64,000 nt of DNA, taken from NCBI GenBank assembly GCA_905250075.1, contig CAJNOP010000302.1, positions 116,696 to 180,695 of the forward strand. The letters run 5' to 3'. Each line of letters opens with the position of its first letter. Position 1 is the stretch's first letter. This document shows, piece by piece, positions 23,587-37,158 of this stretch. A model generated the notes under the pieces. The model had not been told where the DNA came from. It saw only the letters and a program-made list of their open reading frames with translations, and did no database searches. The translations under genes and the position numbers were made by a program. Source of the stretch: Rotaria sp. Silwood1. Taxonomy: Eukaryota > Rotifera > Eurotatoria > Philodinida > Philodinidae.

Positions 23587-26514
23587 TATAATATTGAATG
23601 AATTTATTTTTAAAATTTTCTCATCAAAAAAAAACTTATTTAGTACGTTTTATTTTCTAATAGAATAGAATAACTAACAAAGCATTTTAAAAGTAAAAAT
23701 ATTTCATTGGTTTATTTATTTAATCAATGAATTTTTAGAAATTCTTAATATATGTATAGAATAATAATTTTATATGAAAATTATTTTTTTTTATATCAAG
23801 AATTAATATTCAAATTAAATAAAACAAATGTGAGAATTGATTTGAAAATAGACTTATCAACTACTGCCATCTTTTGTATCATGTTCTATTCAATGTTTGA
23901 CATAATCTAAGCTATTTTGATAGAAATTCCTCATATATGTTTGCTATAAGTTCAAAATTCTAAATTTTTAATGGTCAGTCTTCTCCTCTAAAATTATCTT
24001 ATGAATCGTTTTTGTATCGATTAGCTCTCTGACCTGCTGTATATCAGTTGTATCATTATCTTATCTTTATTCTATTTCATTTTATACATCCAACAGAAAT
24101 GGTCCTGGTCATTGTAAGTTAATGTTGTTTCTTTTCATTACGAGAATCTATTCAAAGAATAAAGTTCTTTATTTTTATGTTTCTATTAAACATCAATGAT
24201 TTCGATTACTAAATCAATAAATAATACCATATGAAAATGCAATACAATATATTAGATGTATTATGTAAAAAAAAAAAACAAAATAAGTACGCTATTACAA
24301 TAAAGTATCAATTAGTAATACATGTATATACATTGATATTTATTACTTAATTGTTAAGATTGAGAAGAAGTTAAATATTTTATATCATGAAGTTTAGTAT
24401 GAAGATTTTATTTTACTACCATGAAAATTCATTCAAACTTATATAATTCTTTGAAATACTCGCAAAACCAGAAAGAGATTTGATAGGATGTTTATCATTT
24501 TCAACCAGTTAAAATATTACAAATATTTGATTACTGATAAGCTAAGATACAAGGGCAAACTATTATTCAATGATAATAAGTATAATAAAGTGCATATTGA
24601 TTGTCGAATCGTTTTTATTAATGCAAAGAATCAATACTCTTTCCTTGCAATGCTAGATACGTTCAACAAGATGGTGTCATGATTAAAAGCAACAGATTTT
24701 TGTTTTCTGCAATGTTAAGTACTTAGTTCAAATCCAAATAGGGATTTCAATTGCCAATAGAATTTTCTTTTACGAAGATTTCTAAAATTCGGACATAGTA
24801 GATTTTAGATTTTAGAAGCTATTCTTTAACAATGCCATTTGAAATAGTACAAAATGAGAGATCATTGCATTTTCTACTACCTTCTTTTTAAAGGATACTA
24901 TCAGATAAGATCGTAAATCTGCAATTCAGTTTTTTTATTGTTTTGTTGATGCGATCTATCAATTTTGCACGTTTTCGATAATAATCATGGTTACCATTTT
25001 TTTTTCTTCTGCAAACTCAATATGAAAATTAATAGTATAGATCGATGTAGTTTTTCATGTTACATTAAATAACATATCAATTTATTTATGCATAGTCAAA
25101 TAGGAACGATATTGTTGCTATCTGATCTTGTATAAGCAAATCGATTTCTTATGTAATGGAACATGAAAAAACTACGTCAATTTATACTATTAGTTTTCAT
25201 GTTGAGTTTGCAAAAAAAATGATGGTTACCATAGTTATTATCGAAACTATCGAGCACTGATAAACTTCATAAGACTACCTAGTCCTTGAAAGTTCTTTTT
25301 TTTGTTTGCATTCACCAAACACAGAAATGTAAAGAATTTTATGTTCTATCTTTCTATTCTATTGAAAATGAAGCCCAACGAGAATGGCAGATTGAAGGTC
25401 TTATTCAGGGGTACCCGTATTAACGAAAGATTTTAGAAAATACGGCGACCCATCATTTTGCGCTCTTTTACCTTTCAGACGCACTGTACTTTATAAAGTT
25501 CAGTTGTGTTTCAAGTATCTTTGTTTTTTGAATAACTGGCAAACGTGACATGATATCGAAGTACTATTTTTTCTATGACATAGAAAAAACTTCTGTTCGT
25601 AAATTTATATAAGCGTTATCTTTCTCATAAGGTCACTCATTTAGTAAGCTTGACATATCTCTGGAACATCATTGTTAGGAATAGCTCTTAGTAATATTCC
25701 AAAGGTTGCTTCGACTAGAGTTCTCAATCGAATTTTAACCTATACATGTACTCCCTCTCCTCCAATGATAATCACCGAAGTATTTCTTCGCCATCTCTGC
25801 AGGAAAGTACGGATGTAGAACGAAAAAAAAATGACTTGAAAATTTTGATAAAAATATCAACAATGCATAGTATCTATATTAAATATAAAATCTTAAACAA
25901 ATTTCGTTCATTGATTGAGCTATAGTCCTACAAGAGTTGAAATGACATTATTAAAAAATAGTTTCTGGGACCTAAAAATTATCGTGTTTCATTATCATTA
26001 TAGTTCATCGAGAAAATCTTAGTATTAAATATATTAGATAAAACACTTCATCGGCTATTAAAATCATTATCTGAATTTGAGTTAAACAGTTAAAATTAAA
26101 GGCAAAGATAAAACAAATATTGTTCTTAAATTTTTGTTTCACCATCTTATATTTTGTAAAATTTTTCATATTTTAAATTCAATATGGATAAATATTGTTG
26201 CAATATAATATATTGAAATTAGGAGCGACTCTTTTACTTTCTTCTTATTTTCTTTTAAACTTTCTATTCATAAAACGCTATAGAAAATTAGATTCACGTT
26301 TTTACAGCATGAAAAACAAAAAAAAAACGCAGTTTTTCGACTTTCTTTTTCTTTTCTTTTCTTTCAGAACATAAAAGTACCACGCCTAACTGGAATTTTT
26401 CTATACAAAAAAAAAAATCATCTTTAGAATACCAGACGAAAAAAAACAAATTCTTTTCAATGTTATTTTAATCATTGAAAAATAAGATTTATTTCAGATA
26501 AATACATTAATAAA
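23587..26514. other. intergenic
   Basis: No convincing gene. An open frame at 24488-24682 has no recognisable features and stop-rich flanks. The interval contains a palindromic element at about 24966-25256. Upstream of the next gene, a TTTATTTCAG acceptor-like site (ending 26497) precedes the ENTPD start by 17 nt. Confidence 0.45.
24966..25256. mobile_element. short palindromic element
   Basis: Arms of roughly 100 bp are inverted around an unpaired centre. The left arm carries TTTCGATAATAATCATGGTTACC and GCAAACTCAATATGAAAA; the right arm carries their reverse complements (25154-25250). This is consistent with a MITE or foldback remnant about 290 bp long. Exact ends and target duplication are unclear. 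Confidence 0.6.
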
Positions 26515-28337
26515 ATGCTAGGACCAGTACATTTTAAATTCATTTTTCTTATATCAATACTTATTTGTATGGTTTCTATTACTGGTTTAATAATACTTAT
26601 AACTATTTGGCATATGAAATTAACACCATTTAAAGATTATGCACTTGTTGTTGATGCTGGTTCAACACATTCAAAAATATTTCTTTATACGTAATATATT
26701 ATTTCAAATATTTCATTTTTATTAATAAAATAATTATTTTAGATGGCCTGCTGATAAATCTGATGGTCTTGGTTTAACATCTCGAATAACTCAAGTTAAA
26801 GCTTGTGATGTAGATGGTGGACCTATTACATCAATTGAAGATCCAACAGTAACTAATACTCAACAATATTTTCAATCGGCTATGTCCGATTGTATTAGTA
26901 AAATACCATTAACTCGTAAAAGTCGAACATTTATTTTTCTTGGTAAATAAATAAATAATTATTGAATTTTATTTCTTAATAATATTTTTAATTAGGTGGA
27001 ACAGCTGGTCTTCGTTTATTTGAAATGCAAAATCCAATTTATACTAATAAGTTATTAAATAGTACACGTACTTATTTTAATAGTCTTGGTGTTCATTTTA
27101 CAGTACCAGAATATCAAGTTCGAATAATTAGTGGTAGTGAAGAAGGTTTATCTGGTTGGATATCAACAAATATTCTTATGGATGAATTATTAAAAAATAA
27201 TAAACCATTAGAAACATATGGTGTATCAGATATGGGAGGTATGTTAATTATAATATGAAATTATTTGAAAAAAAAAAAAACAAAGATTCTTTAATTTTTA
27301 ATTTTAAGGTGCTAGTACACAAATAAGTTTTGTTTCTCCAAATGCTATAAATGATCGTTTTAATATGAATCTTTTTAATACAGAGTATGATATATATTCA
27401 CATTCATACTTATGTTACGGAACTGAGCAGTTACGTCTTATTTATCTCGGTCAACTTGTGAACAATGCAAATGGATCATTGTTAATCAATGAACCATGTT
27501 TACAGAATGGTTATGTTCAAAATTTAACATATGATAAACTATTTAGTACACCTTGTGCTCGAGATCAATATGCACCATTACCAAGTCTTAATAAATCATC
27601 AATATTCTCATTCATGTAAGAATATTTTTGCAACATTTTTTTTTTAAATCTTTAACTACTTTACTTTTAGAGGATCTGGAGATTTTTCACTATGTTCTGA
27701 TACTGTAAAAGAACATTTAAATAAAACAGGTTGTACATCAACAACTTGTAGTTTTGATAATGTCTATCAACCAGTACCAATTCCAACATCAACAAAATTT
27801 ATTGCTATTTCAGCATGGTATACAACATTTAGTAGCTTAGCTCCAAATATCAGTTTATCACCTAATAAAGATGGAAATTATGATTTTAATTCAGTTAATT
27901 TTAGTCAAATTAAAACAGCTATTTCTTCCATATGTAATCAACCATGGTCAGATATACCAGAACCAAATAAATATCGACCATGTAAGATAAAATAATATTT
28001 ATTTTAATTTATATTTAAAATTTATATTTAATATATAGTTTTATGTTTTAATTCCATGTATCATTGGACATTACTTGAACATGGTTATTCAATGCGTGAT
28101 GAAAATTTAAAAAATTTTCATATTGTAAAATCAATTAATTCAAATGATATTGGTTGGACATTAGGTTATATGATAAATCAAACAAATGCTATTGATCCTC
28201 AATTTCGACCTAAACGTTTAATAACTAAAAATGAATTTGGTGGTTTATTAGCTTTATGTTCGTTCTTTTTGATTGTTAGTGCAATTATATCTATTATTAT
28301 AGCAATGAAATATTATAAACAACGGCGATATATGTAA
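26515..28337 (+). CDS. ENTPD: ecto-nucleoside triphosphate diphosphohydrolase (CD39-like)
   Basis: I read six exons: 26515-26690, 26743-26942, 26996-27238, 27309-27615, 27671-27981 and 28039-28337. They join in frame to 511 aa, almost exactly the length of vertebrate CD39. The enzyme hydrolyses extracellular NTPs and NDPs to NMPs. All apyrase-conserved regions are visible: VVDAGSTHSKIFLY (45-58), FLGGTAGLR (ACR2), SGSEEGLSGW (ACR3), DMGGASTQISF (ACR4) and WTLGYMIN (ACR5). An N-terminal membrane segment (about residues 9-33) and a C-terminal one (LLALCSFFLIVSAIISIIIA) give the two-TM cell-surface topology of ENTPD1/2/3/8. The acceptor-like TTTCAG 17 nt upstream of the ATG suggests trans-splicing or a short 5' UTR exon. 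The gene converges on the RasGEF gene with about 105 bp between the stops. Confidence 0.95.
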
Positions 28338-28417
28338 TGAAAAGAATTTTTTTTTTTTTGACATTAATCAAGCTAATGATTTGTTATTGTGTTGTTTGTT
28401 TGTTTTTTTCTATATTT

Positions 28418-28423
28418 AATAAA
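28418..28423 (+). promoter_or_regulatory. poly(A) signal AATAAA of ENTPD
   Basis: A canonical AATAAA lies about 80 nt after the ENTPD stop and just before the convergent RasGEF stop, in the narrow shared 3' interval. Confidence 0.55.
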
Positions 28424-28442
28424 AATACTGTTTGTTTTTTAT

Positions 28443-30230
28443 TTATTTATAATGTTTAGGAGATGATTTAATGTATTCAATAAGTGTCATATTAACTCGA
28501 AAAGATTTTTCATTTTTATTATGATTAGTTATTTGATAATATCGATAATGATCAATGATCATTTTAGATAATAAATATCCAATAAATAGTAACATAGGTT
28601 GATTTTTATTTAAACAATCTTTAATAAATTTTTCTTCAAGCCATGAATGATAATCAGTCCAATTATTTTCTTGACTAAGAACATTCCAAAGATATTTCAA
28701 TGCTCTAGATTAATAAGAAAATATTTTTTAGACTTTTTTTTTCTATTTTTAAATTAATTTATTTACCTATAAAATTTTGGTTTTTGTATACGAAATATTC
28801 GCCATGCTTCACGTAATCGAAAAATAGATGGATGATCAAAAGTAGCTAATATAATACGAATACTATGTATATCATGATTTTTAATATATAACTGTTGAAC
28901 AACCTATTATAATTGAGAAAAATCATTAAGATTTTGATTCAACCGATCGGAAAAATAGTTACTCGTCGACTTGGAAAAAATTTTGTAAATACGATGAAAT
29001 TTCTCTAATGTTTTCCTATGTGATAATAATACACTTCTATCCTCCTATATGATTCGAATCGGGAAGAAATCTCCACAATAGTATGATACTTAAACAATCG
29101 ATTATCTTCTTACTGCCATTCTACTATCGTATACCGACATTTTTCTCTGAGAAGCAATCTACTACAGACATATTATCAGTTCTCAACGGTATCACGGTGA
29201 ATCGACGATGATGAAACTAAACGTGTAACATAGAGTCCATTGTAATTTAAACTAGACAAAAGTTGTCGGTAAATAGTCCGTACAAGGTACGCTCTACCGG
29301 CAGTATTTGCTGATATATCTGCAGTAGTGTGAACAAGCTTACGACATAGATTAGATCGATTATTATGGATTACCGTATTCTTTCATATATACGGCTACAT
29401 TACTGACTCTGTATCGAATCGGTGTTTTACGACCGATTTTAATGAGAATAAGACACATATATGATTTTCGTATCGTATGTCACCGAAAAATACGAACAAT
29501 CGTTAACATTGTCTTGAATGTATAGTTTTTGTTTTTCACTGATTACAAATTTTTTCTCATCAATTAATGATTAATGAAAATAACACTAGTTTTCCAATTA
29601 TCTATTCTTTAAATATGCGAAAAGATGTACTGAATGAGAAGTAACATAAATGAAGATATATTTATCTAATTAATTGGAGTTTTATTCTGTTGTTATTGAT
29701 AGGAAGTTTATTAGTTATCATTGCTACTATGTATAATTTTATTTCCTGATAAATTTATGAAGTTCATCAAATATTCTATAATATATTTTAATAATATTAA
29801 TAGAATATTCTTTTTTTAGTATATTTAGAAATAAATTCAATCTTTTTCAAAATACCGAAAATAAATGAATAATAACAGATGCTCTTATTTTATCTGTTTT
29901 TTGTCTTAAAATTTGTGTAGCAAATAGAGATACTGTTCTATCATAAAATTCAAGCATAGACGTTATATTTGGTGCTAAAATTTTCTATAAGATAAAATAT
30001 TTAATGATTATATTATTTATAAAATTAGGTTTAACCTTATCAGTAGATAGAAATACAAAATTAAATAATTCTTCTGGTTTAATATGTAATAAAAAATTTT
30101 GATTAATTAATGTAAGTTCATCGGCAATATCTATTGCTGAATATTTTCGAATATCATGTATATCAAATTTAAAGTCAAGTTTTATTGGAAATAGTGAACG
30201 TCGAAGTTGTTTTGATTTTATAGAAACCAT
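28443..30230 (-). CDS. small RasGEF (CDC25-type) domain protein, RALGPS-like
   Basis: I read four exons: 30230-30036, 29984-29856, 28903-28767 and 28704-28443. They join in frame to about 240 aa, essentially one RasGEF catalytic domain. Recognisable blocks are IADELTLINQNFLLHIKPEE near the start, then LAPNITSMLEFYDRTVSLFA, then HDIHSIRIILATFDHPSIFR, then RLREAW and a C-terminal helical region. The order and spacing match CDC25-homology domains, closest by eye to RALGPS-type Ral exchange factors. It presumably promotes GDP/GTP exchange on a Ras-family GTPase. No REM, PH or SH3-binding region is visible, so it is either a minimal RasGEF or missing exons upstream of 30230. The 952 bp intron 28904-29855 is unusually long for this gene; I see no clear element in it. 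Confidence 0.75.
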
Positions 30231-32559
30231 ATATTAACATAAAAGAAAATTTCATATTCAATATAAATATTCTTTATTTGGATTCATTGAATATATATAC
30301 ATATTTAGTAAAAAGAAAGAAAAATCAATAATTAGCGCTGAAAAAAATGATCGAGCATGAATATTAACAAAAGTATTCAAACTCCAGTTTTTCAGTAGCC
30401 GAAATAATAGAGCTTCGGATATATTTTTGTTTGATATAATATTGGACTAAATTATTTTAAAATCCGTTATCGTCACAAATAACTCAAAAACATGTATGAA
30501 AAACAGTATTCAGTTTCACCAAGATTTCGATAAAAAAATCAGAAAACTTACTAAAGATCAACCAAATTCTGGGAAACTTGAATAAGTGTCTATGTGATTT
30601 TATTTGCTCCATATTGCGATATGAGATGATAATCATATGTGTCGTACCGTCATGTGTAGATATGAAATCTCTCTATCCGAAGCACCTGCTAAAATCAAAA
30701 TTACATCAAAACGAAATACTGTTTTCATGCAACTCTCGAATATTTTGTGAAGATGATGGGCTTTAAAATAAGTTTGCTTTATACAATATCAGCCGAAAAG
30801 ACGTACAAAATTCTTCTCTATCAATTGCTGAAAATCACAGGCCATTAGCTGTTACCGTTATCGAGCTTAAAACAATCTCTCATTTATTCTGATCAATTGT
30901 CAGACTGAACTCATATTAATGTCAGGCCGATGTAGATTTGATGCTAAAGCCAACATATGCGTTTTTAATTAATTTTTCTCTGTTTTCATATGTGTAATCA
31001 GTATTGAACAATCAACATATTGAACATTGTATAATATTCGTTATAATAGAATGATTTGAACTAAACGTTTCTGCTGTTTCAAGATATTATCTTCTTGATA
31101 TAAGTGATGGCTATTTGTAATAATAACATTTTCCAACTAATTAACTATGTATTTTGATTTGATTAGGAATGTACCAATATTATTACATAGAAGATAATGA
31201 AGTGAACCGAGAAATTTTAATCTTTAATTGGTCGTTGTTTCCAATTTTTTTTATTAAGAATTTCAAAAAGAGAACAAATTTTTGTATTCAATTATGCACA
31301 CCATCATTTTACGGTTCTGCTATTTCTTTTTTAACGAATAAATTTTTTTAAAGACATCAAGAGTCAGTAATAAAACCGAGTTTTTTTTTTACCTTGAATC
31401 GGTATTCTATTAATAAGAGCATCCATTAGTAATAAGATTGAATCTATAATATGAAATATCATCTATAATTGAACATCGCATGCGTTTTTCGAAATCAACT
31501 CATTCATAGCCATAATCAAAAGTCTTATATTTTTCATGTGAATATCGTCGAATGAGTCTTACAATGATTGTGATCAGTGATAGAAATGTGCTTTCTTTTT
31601 ATAAAATGATCAAGGTTATAGTATTATTAGATAGTTCGTCAATAATCATAATCTAAAAAAAGAAGTGAACATCTACGAGAATAAATTTTATGATAGAAAC
31701 ATGCAAATATGAGGTGTCAGTAGGAAGAAGAAAAGTGATGACAATTAAGAGAGTCAAAATATAAAATAATTAAAGAATCTAATTGATGAAACGTTGTTTT
31801 ACTCATCTGTATTAGCGCTTTCTTCGTTACTATTTCAGCAATACAACTTAGAAATTCTTATTAATGACAAATCATTCGAAAAGAACAGATTCGATTGAGT
31901 AATTTCGATCTGTTTCTGTACACTGACGAATCTGTTACGAAATTATAATGTCATCGTGATATTTCTTTCCGAAATCTGCATGTTTAACATGTGAATGTTA
32001 GCAAGATAACTACGTCAAATTATCAATGCGTTGAATTCGAACAACATAACATAACTTCCATCAAGTTGTTCCAACACCAACGACAATTCTTTAAGAGATT
32101 CTTGTTCTCTTCAGAAATCGAAATACTTTCAATTTACAGATGAATGTCAACTATATTTAACAAACTAATATAACTGCATTCTCAATTATATTGAAAAGCT
32201 ATTGAAAATACAGAGAATCGGTATATATACCATATGATACTTTATCTTAGTATTTATCTATTATTTATGATTGTAAGTCTTTGAAAAAGGCCAAGCTAAA
32301 ACACGAATATTACCCATGTTGTGAAAAGAACAATAAATTTGAATATAGGTTTGATGAATAACGTTTATTTTACTTTGAAATTACAGCTTAAAAATCGTGC
32401 TCAAGCACTTTAGAAATTCAGCGCTAAGAAGAAAAAATTGTGAAATAACGTTTTCATGCTCTCTTATCCGATAGATGACGATAATTGATTACTTCTTTCT
32501 TTCTTCCTAGTGTGATTCTGTTCCTTATTCTGACTAATATGTTTAACTATATCGAACAC
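30231..32559. other. intergenic
   Basis: No gene supported. Open frames at 30578-30766 and 31169-31351 lack recognisable features. Confidence 0.45.
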
Positions 32560-34500
32560 CATCATCGATACATTTTCAAAATCAACGTTTTATAATACAA
32601 TTGAATCACCAAAAGAAAAATGAGAAACTAATCGTCATGATTCTTCGTCTATCTAAAGTCGTTCCTTATATGCAGATGTCCGTCAACTTTGAACCTTCTC
32701 GCATTCACACAGACAGTCATATCATATGAATCATATTAGTTCGTCTACCAACAATGTAATTACACCATCTCAAATGACATTCAATATAAATCAATGCAAT
32801 CAAATAAACTTCCTCGTGGTCCGAAGACACATGGTTATCGCACACTACTTTGTACAACCCCCATGTGTCACTCCATGACTACATTTTTGCTTACTCTTCG
32901 TTCCTACTAATTGTCACTTCCATGAAATTTCTATCATAACATTAGCTACCTTCTTCTTTTTCTTAATTGAGTCGTAACTGTGCAGATCTGTGTCATGTTG
33001 ACGACAACTGATTATAGTATAGCATAACGTGGCTAGACATTATTATAATTAATGATTACGATGCAGACTTTGAACAAAATGCAACGAATCAGAATATTCG
33101 TCGTTTGAATTCTAGGTTGAATTTGATCAATACATTCTTTGTTTCTGTTGCAATTTAGTATCAACTAGGTTGTTGTCATCTTTTATTTTACATCAAGAAG
33201 TTTTTTTTTATGAATAATATGTTATTTTTCATTCGAGTTGTTTCAGTATGGTTGTGATTACGTATTAACCACACACTCACACCCAACTTTTTACAGTACA
33301 ATTGAATAATAAAATAGAATGAAAAATTAATCGTTATAAATATAAGAACGTCCTTTGGTGCGCTTGTGCGTTATTTCTCAACCTTCACGTATCCAGAGCG
33401 ACACTCACAATATACGCCCCACGTCTGTTAGTCTACCATTCACGTAATTGCACCATCTCAAACAACACTCAACATAAATCGATGAAATCAAATAAACTTC
33501 ATCGTGGTCCGAAGACACATGGTTATCACGAATTAACTAAATTTGTAAAACCCTCCATGTGTCACCTCATGACTACATTTTTTCTTTCTCTCTCTGTTCC
33601 TATTGATTGTCTTTTCCATTGAGTTTCTGTCATTACATTAGCCAACTTTTTCTTTTTCTCAACGTCAATCGATTGCAAGACGTCAACTCTCTGAAGGGTG
33701 TGGGAGTAGAGATGCAATTTGAGGTTGTTTGATCACTAGCCTTCTAATTGTTTTAATGTTTATGTCGTCTATACCAAGAATCATCTTCAATACTTGATTG
33801 ACTATCTAGAAAATGTGCAATTCTATTCAAAATTTGTAGTATGTAATGAAGTGTCCTTCCCTATAAGCTGTCATCGTACATTCATGAGTATTGGTTGGGA
33901 ATTGGTCCTCTAGTGCTAGAAACGTTTTTCACTTAAGGATGGTCAAATTTAAAACAAATTCCTATCGGTATATACAGAGTAATCTAAAAAATATTGCTAT
34001 GTGTAAACATAAATGTTTAATCAACCAGAGCTCATAATGTCGATAAATCAAGGACTGTGAACTAAACACAGACGACAATATCAATGCAGCAATACTTCTT
34101 GTCATTTTTTAAATACAACTAGTCTTGGAGGTTTTTGAAACGATCCTTATGATTCCGTTGCTTCTATTTTGTTATGTATCGATTTTTTTCGCTCTTATCT
34201 ATCTCTCACTCACTTTGTATGTCAGTTTGATTAAAACACACACATATATATAAATATATATATANNNNNNNNNNGTCTACAACTCCCCGTGTGTCACCCC
34301 ATGACCACATTTTTTTTTCTTCTTTCTTTCTGTTTGTTTTTTTTTCTTGTTCTTAAATTTAAACATTTATGGGACGTCAATAATCCTCTGATTGTTTTTT
34401 TCTCGAGTGAATCGTAATAGTGAAGATCTGCATCATACTGACAGCAACTTATTACAGTATGGTATAATACGAGTGGACAATCCTGTACAATTATCATTAC
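32560..34500. repeat. three degenerate tandem copies of a ~0.7 kb repeat
   Basis: The block beginning CGTGGTCCGAAGACACATGG occurs at about 32815 and 33503, 688 bp apart. The segment CCATGTGTCACYYCATGACTACAT recurs after each, and again as CCGTGTGTCACCCCATGACC at about 34287. The third copy is truncated by the assembly gap. Its right part (GAAGATCTGCATCATACTGACAG, about 34422-34500) matches the first copy near 32980-33060. A TGTGGG-like tract sits between or beside copies (33269-33287, 33695-33709, 34682-34694). No coding region is seen. Confidence 0.7.
34265..34274. other. assembly gap (10 N)
   Basis: Ten N bases follow a TATATA dinucleotide run, inside the tandem repeat. The true gap size may differ, so repeat copy number here is unreliable. 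Confidence 0.98.
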
Positions 34501-37158
34501 TATGCAGGCAGTGAATAGTTATGATTCATTTTTTTCATAGTAGAATTTTGTCCATCATGTATGAATAGGGTGTAACATATCAGAATATTTATATTCTGAA
34601 TTAGTTAGGTTTCTGTCATGTTGTATTTTATATTGATATATTTCTTCTAAGCTGTGTGCTAGTATTCATTCGAGCGATAGAAGGGTGTGGGTGTCTATTG
34701 ATTATATCTATACTGACATCTAAATCTCCATCTCCATGCTGAAATTCACCCGAGTTGTCATAATTATGAGAGCTATCTTCTGAATTTGACAAGTAATTAT
34801 CTCTTACTTGCTGTGTAATTATTCTCTGTGTTCGATGCTATCTTTTCTCTCTTTCTCTTCCATGATTATCTAATGTACTTTTGTGTAATTGTACTGACAC
34901 TCTGACCTGTTGTATTCTTTTCTAATGTGCATAGCGGTGTACTTTTTTTTGAGAGTCCAAAAAGAGCAAACGTCGATACCGAGCACGACGCAATAATCAT
35001 CACTTATTCATTGTTTTTCTTTCTGCGGAAATGATAACAGTTATATTCAAGTGAACCCTGTGCAAACACATCAACTTCTCGCTGAAAACGAAATAGAAAC
35101 TATATGCATCAATAAAGCTTTCCTAGCTAGTCATGAATAATTCATACGATCCAAATAATTTGTTGTTGTCTTTATCTGGATATGAAAACAGTACCCATAA
35201 CAGTCATTCCAACTTGTATAAATGGAGAAAAGACGATAAAAGTTTAAATTAGGAACACTTCTAGTGTATGCCATTATTAAAAGACTTGAAAAGATTCTAA
35301 CTGTTAATGAGTATTCTTATTTGATTAAAACTTAGAGAAAATATAAGCTGAGGATCAATCTGATTTGTTTATTCATTACTCAAAAGATCGAAAAATGTCA
35401 ATGGAAAATGTTACAATGTTCGAAAAAATTAGATCAAAGTTCACATCCACTAAAAATGTGATTATGTTATTTCATTTATTCACAATTCATGCTTTTTCGA
35501 GATGTCGATATGTCAGAACAGTCGTCTTATCAGTTCAGTCTTTTATTGTTCTCTTTGTAATGTATTTTGATCTTTCATGCTAACTAAAGTTGGAGAAAAG
35601 AGGTTTTTTTAGGAAAAAAAACTCAGTTCATTATTGGGCTTTTCTTCACAATGATATTTAGATAAAGGATTTTTGTTAAAACACAATTAAGTTTCAAAGT
35701 ATTATTTTATTGCATAAGAAATAAGTACACTAATATGAATTCAATTTTGTTATAATTATTTTTTTGTATGTTACGTTTTTATATATAGTAAAACAAGATA
35801 CAATGCATGCAAAAAATGGTAGTACAACAAATATTTTGCATATGTTTCCTGATTTGAAAATTTTATTACTATTAGCAGTTCCTTTTTGACAAGTCATCGA
35901 TCAAAAAATTAAATATTTCAAACGCTACTAAATCATGAGAAGATTTTCGTAAAATTAAAAATAACTGCGAACAATCTTTCGATTAAGTATAATATTTTAA
36001 ATGTTTTGTGACAATCATTGCGAGCTTGGAAATTAGTGTACGAGTTTATCTTAGATAAATTGCTGAAGTTTTGAATTGCATGATTGCAATTTCAAATTTA
36101 AATAATATACAAAAAGAAGAATTGAAAAATGCTCAAAGTTGATCATTGATGCTAAGAATGTTTTAAAAACAATTAAATTAGATTTTTCCTGAAGCAAAAC
36201 AACATAGGTCGAAGAATGTTTTTTTTTCAACTATTGTTAATAGAATTTCAACAGTAGTTGATTTATTTATGTTTCGTTCAATGGCTACTAAAATTAGCTG
36301 AAACTATTTCAACTAGTTTATCAACAAGCTATTCATATCGGATGCACAATTGGTAATCTAATTGCAACTGGTAAGGTTGATCAATTAGTAGATAAGTTAG
36401 GAACATAATAAAACACTTCAAAGTATGCGTGAAGTAGCTTAAATTAGCCTAAAGTATTTTTTTTAAAGCAGCGCAAAATAATTTCAACTAGAAAATGACG
36501 ATGTTTTCCCTAAAATTGAATACTTGAACTAATCTCTGATGTACAATTAATTGCTGAAATTTCAATCCATGGTTTTTTTTTACTTAGATACATTATCGAG
36601 AGTTCATTTTTTTAATCATATTGAAAGAATAAAATCTGCACTTTAGAAAATATAAGAAAACAAAATTATTTAAGATTAACTTTGAATAACGAAAAAAAAG
36701 GTTCTTGCACTTTCTTCCTTTTTCAAACATATCTTTCTTGCATCAAATCTATTTGTTTCCTTGTAACAGATTACATTTGAAATTATATAATTATCAAGAG
36801 TAATAGTATTTTTATCAATAGAAACATGAGCCGAGATTTCGACAATTACTTTTACATTGTAGATTATGATTCAATAATTGAATTCAAATTTGACATTGAC
36901 GAAAAAGTCTGATTCAAACTAATTGCTTCTGACTCTAACCAATTCCTAAAATATAAGCGAATATTTTGTTCCAAAACTTTTACACATCATAGGTTACATA
37001 TAACTTCATCTTCTTAGACCAATTATTATACCCGTATTGATAAAAATCATTTTTCGAATTCTTTTATTTTTATAAGAATAAAATCATGACAATAGGATTT
37101 CATATATATTCTATTTATGACTATCATTATATAAAATCATATGTTTTCTATTTGTTTG
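34501..37158. other. intergenic
   Basis: No gene supported. The AT-rich stretch at 35.9-36.6 kb has many stops in all frames. An open frame at 35365-35583 has no recognisable family features. Confidence 0.45.

Noticed and set aside
29041..29480. Possible inverted-repeat element in the RasGEF intron
   Set aside because: A few matching words (ATCGAATCGG, CGTATCGTATG) but no consistent arms or ends.
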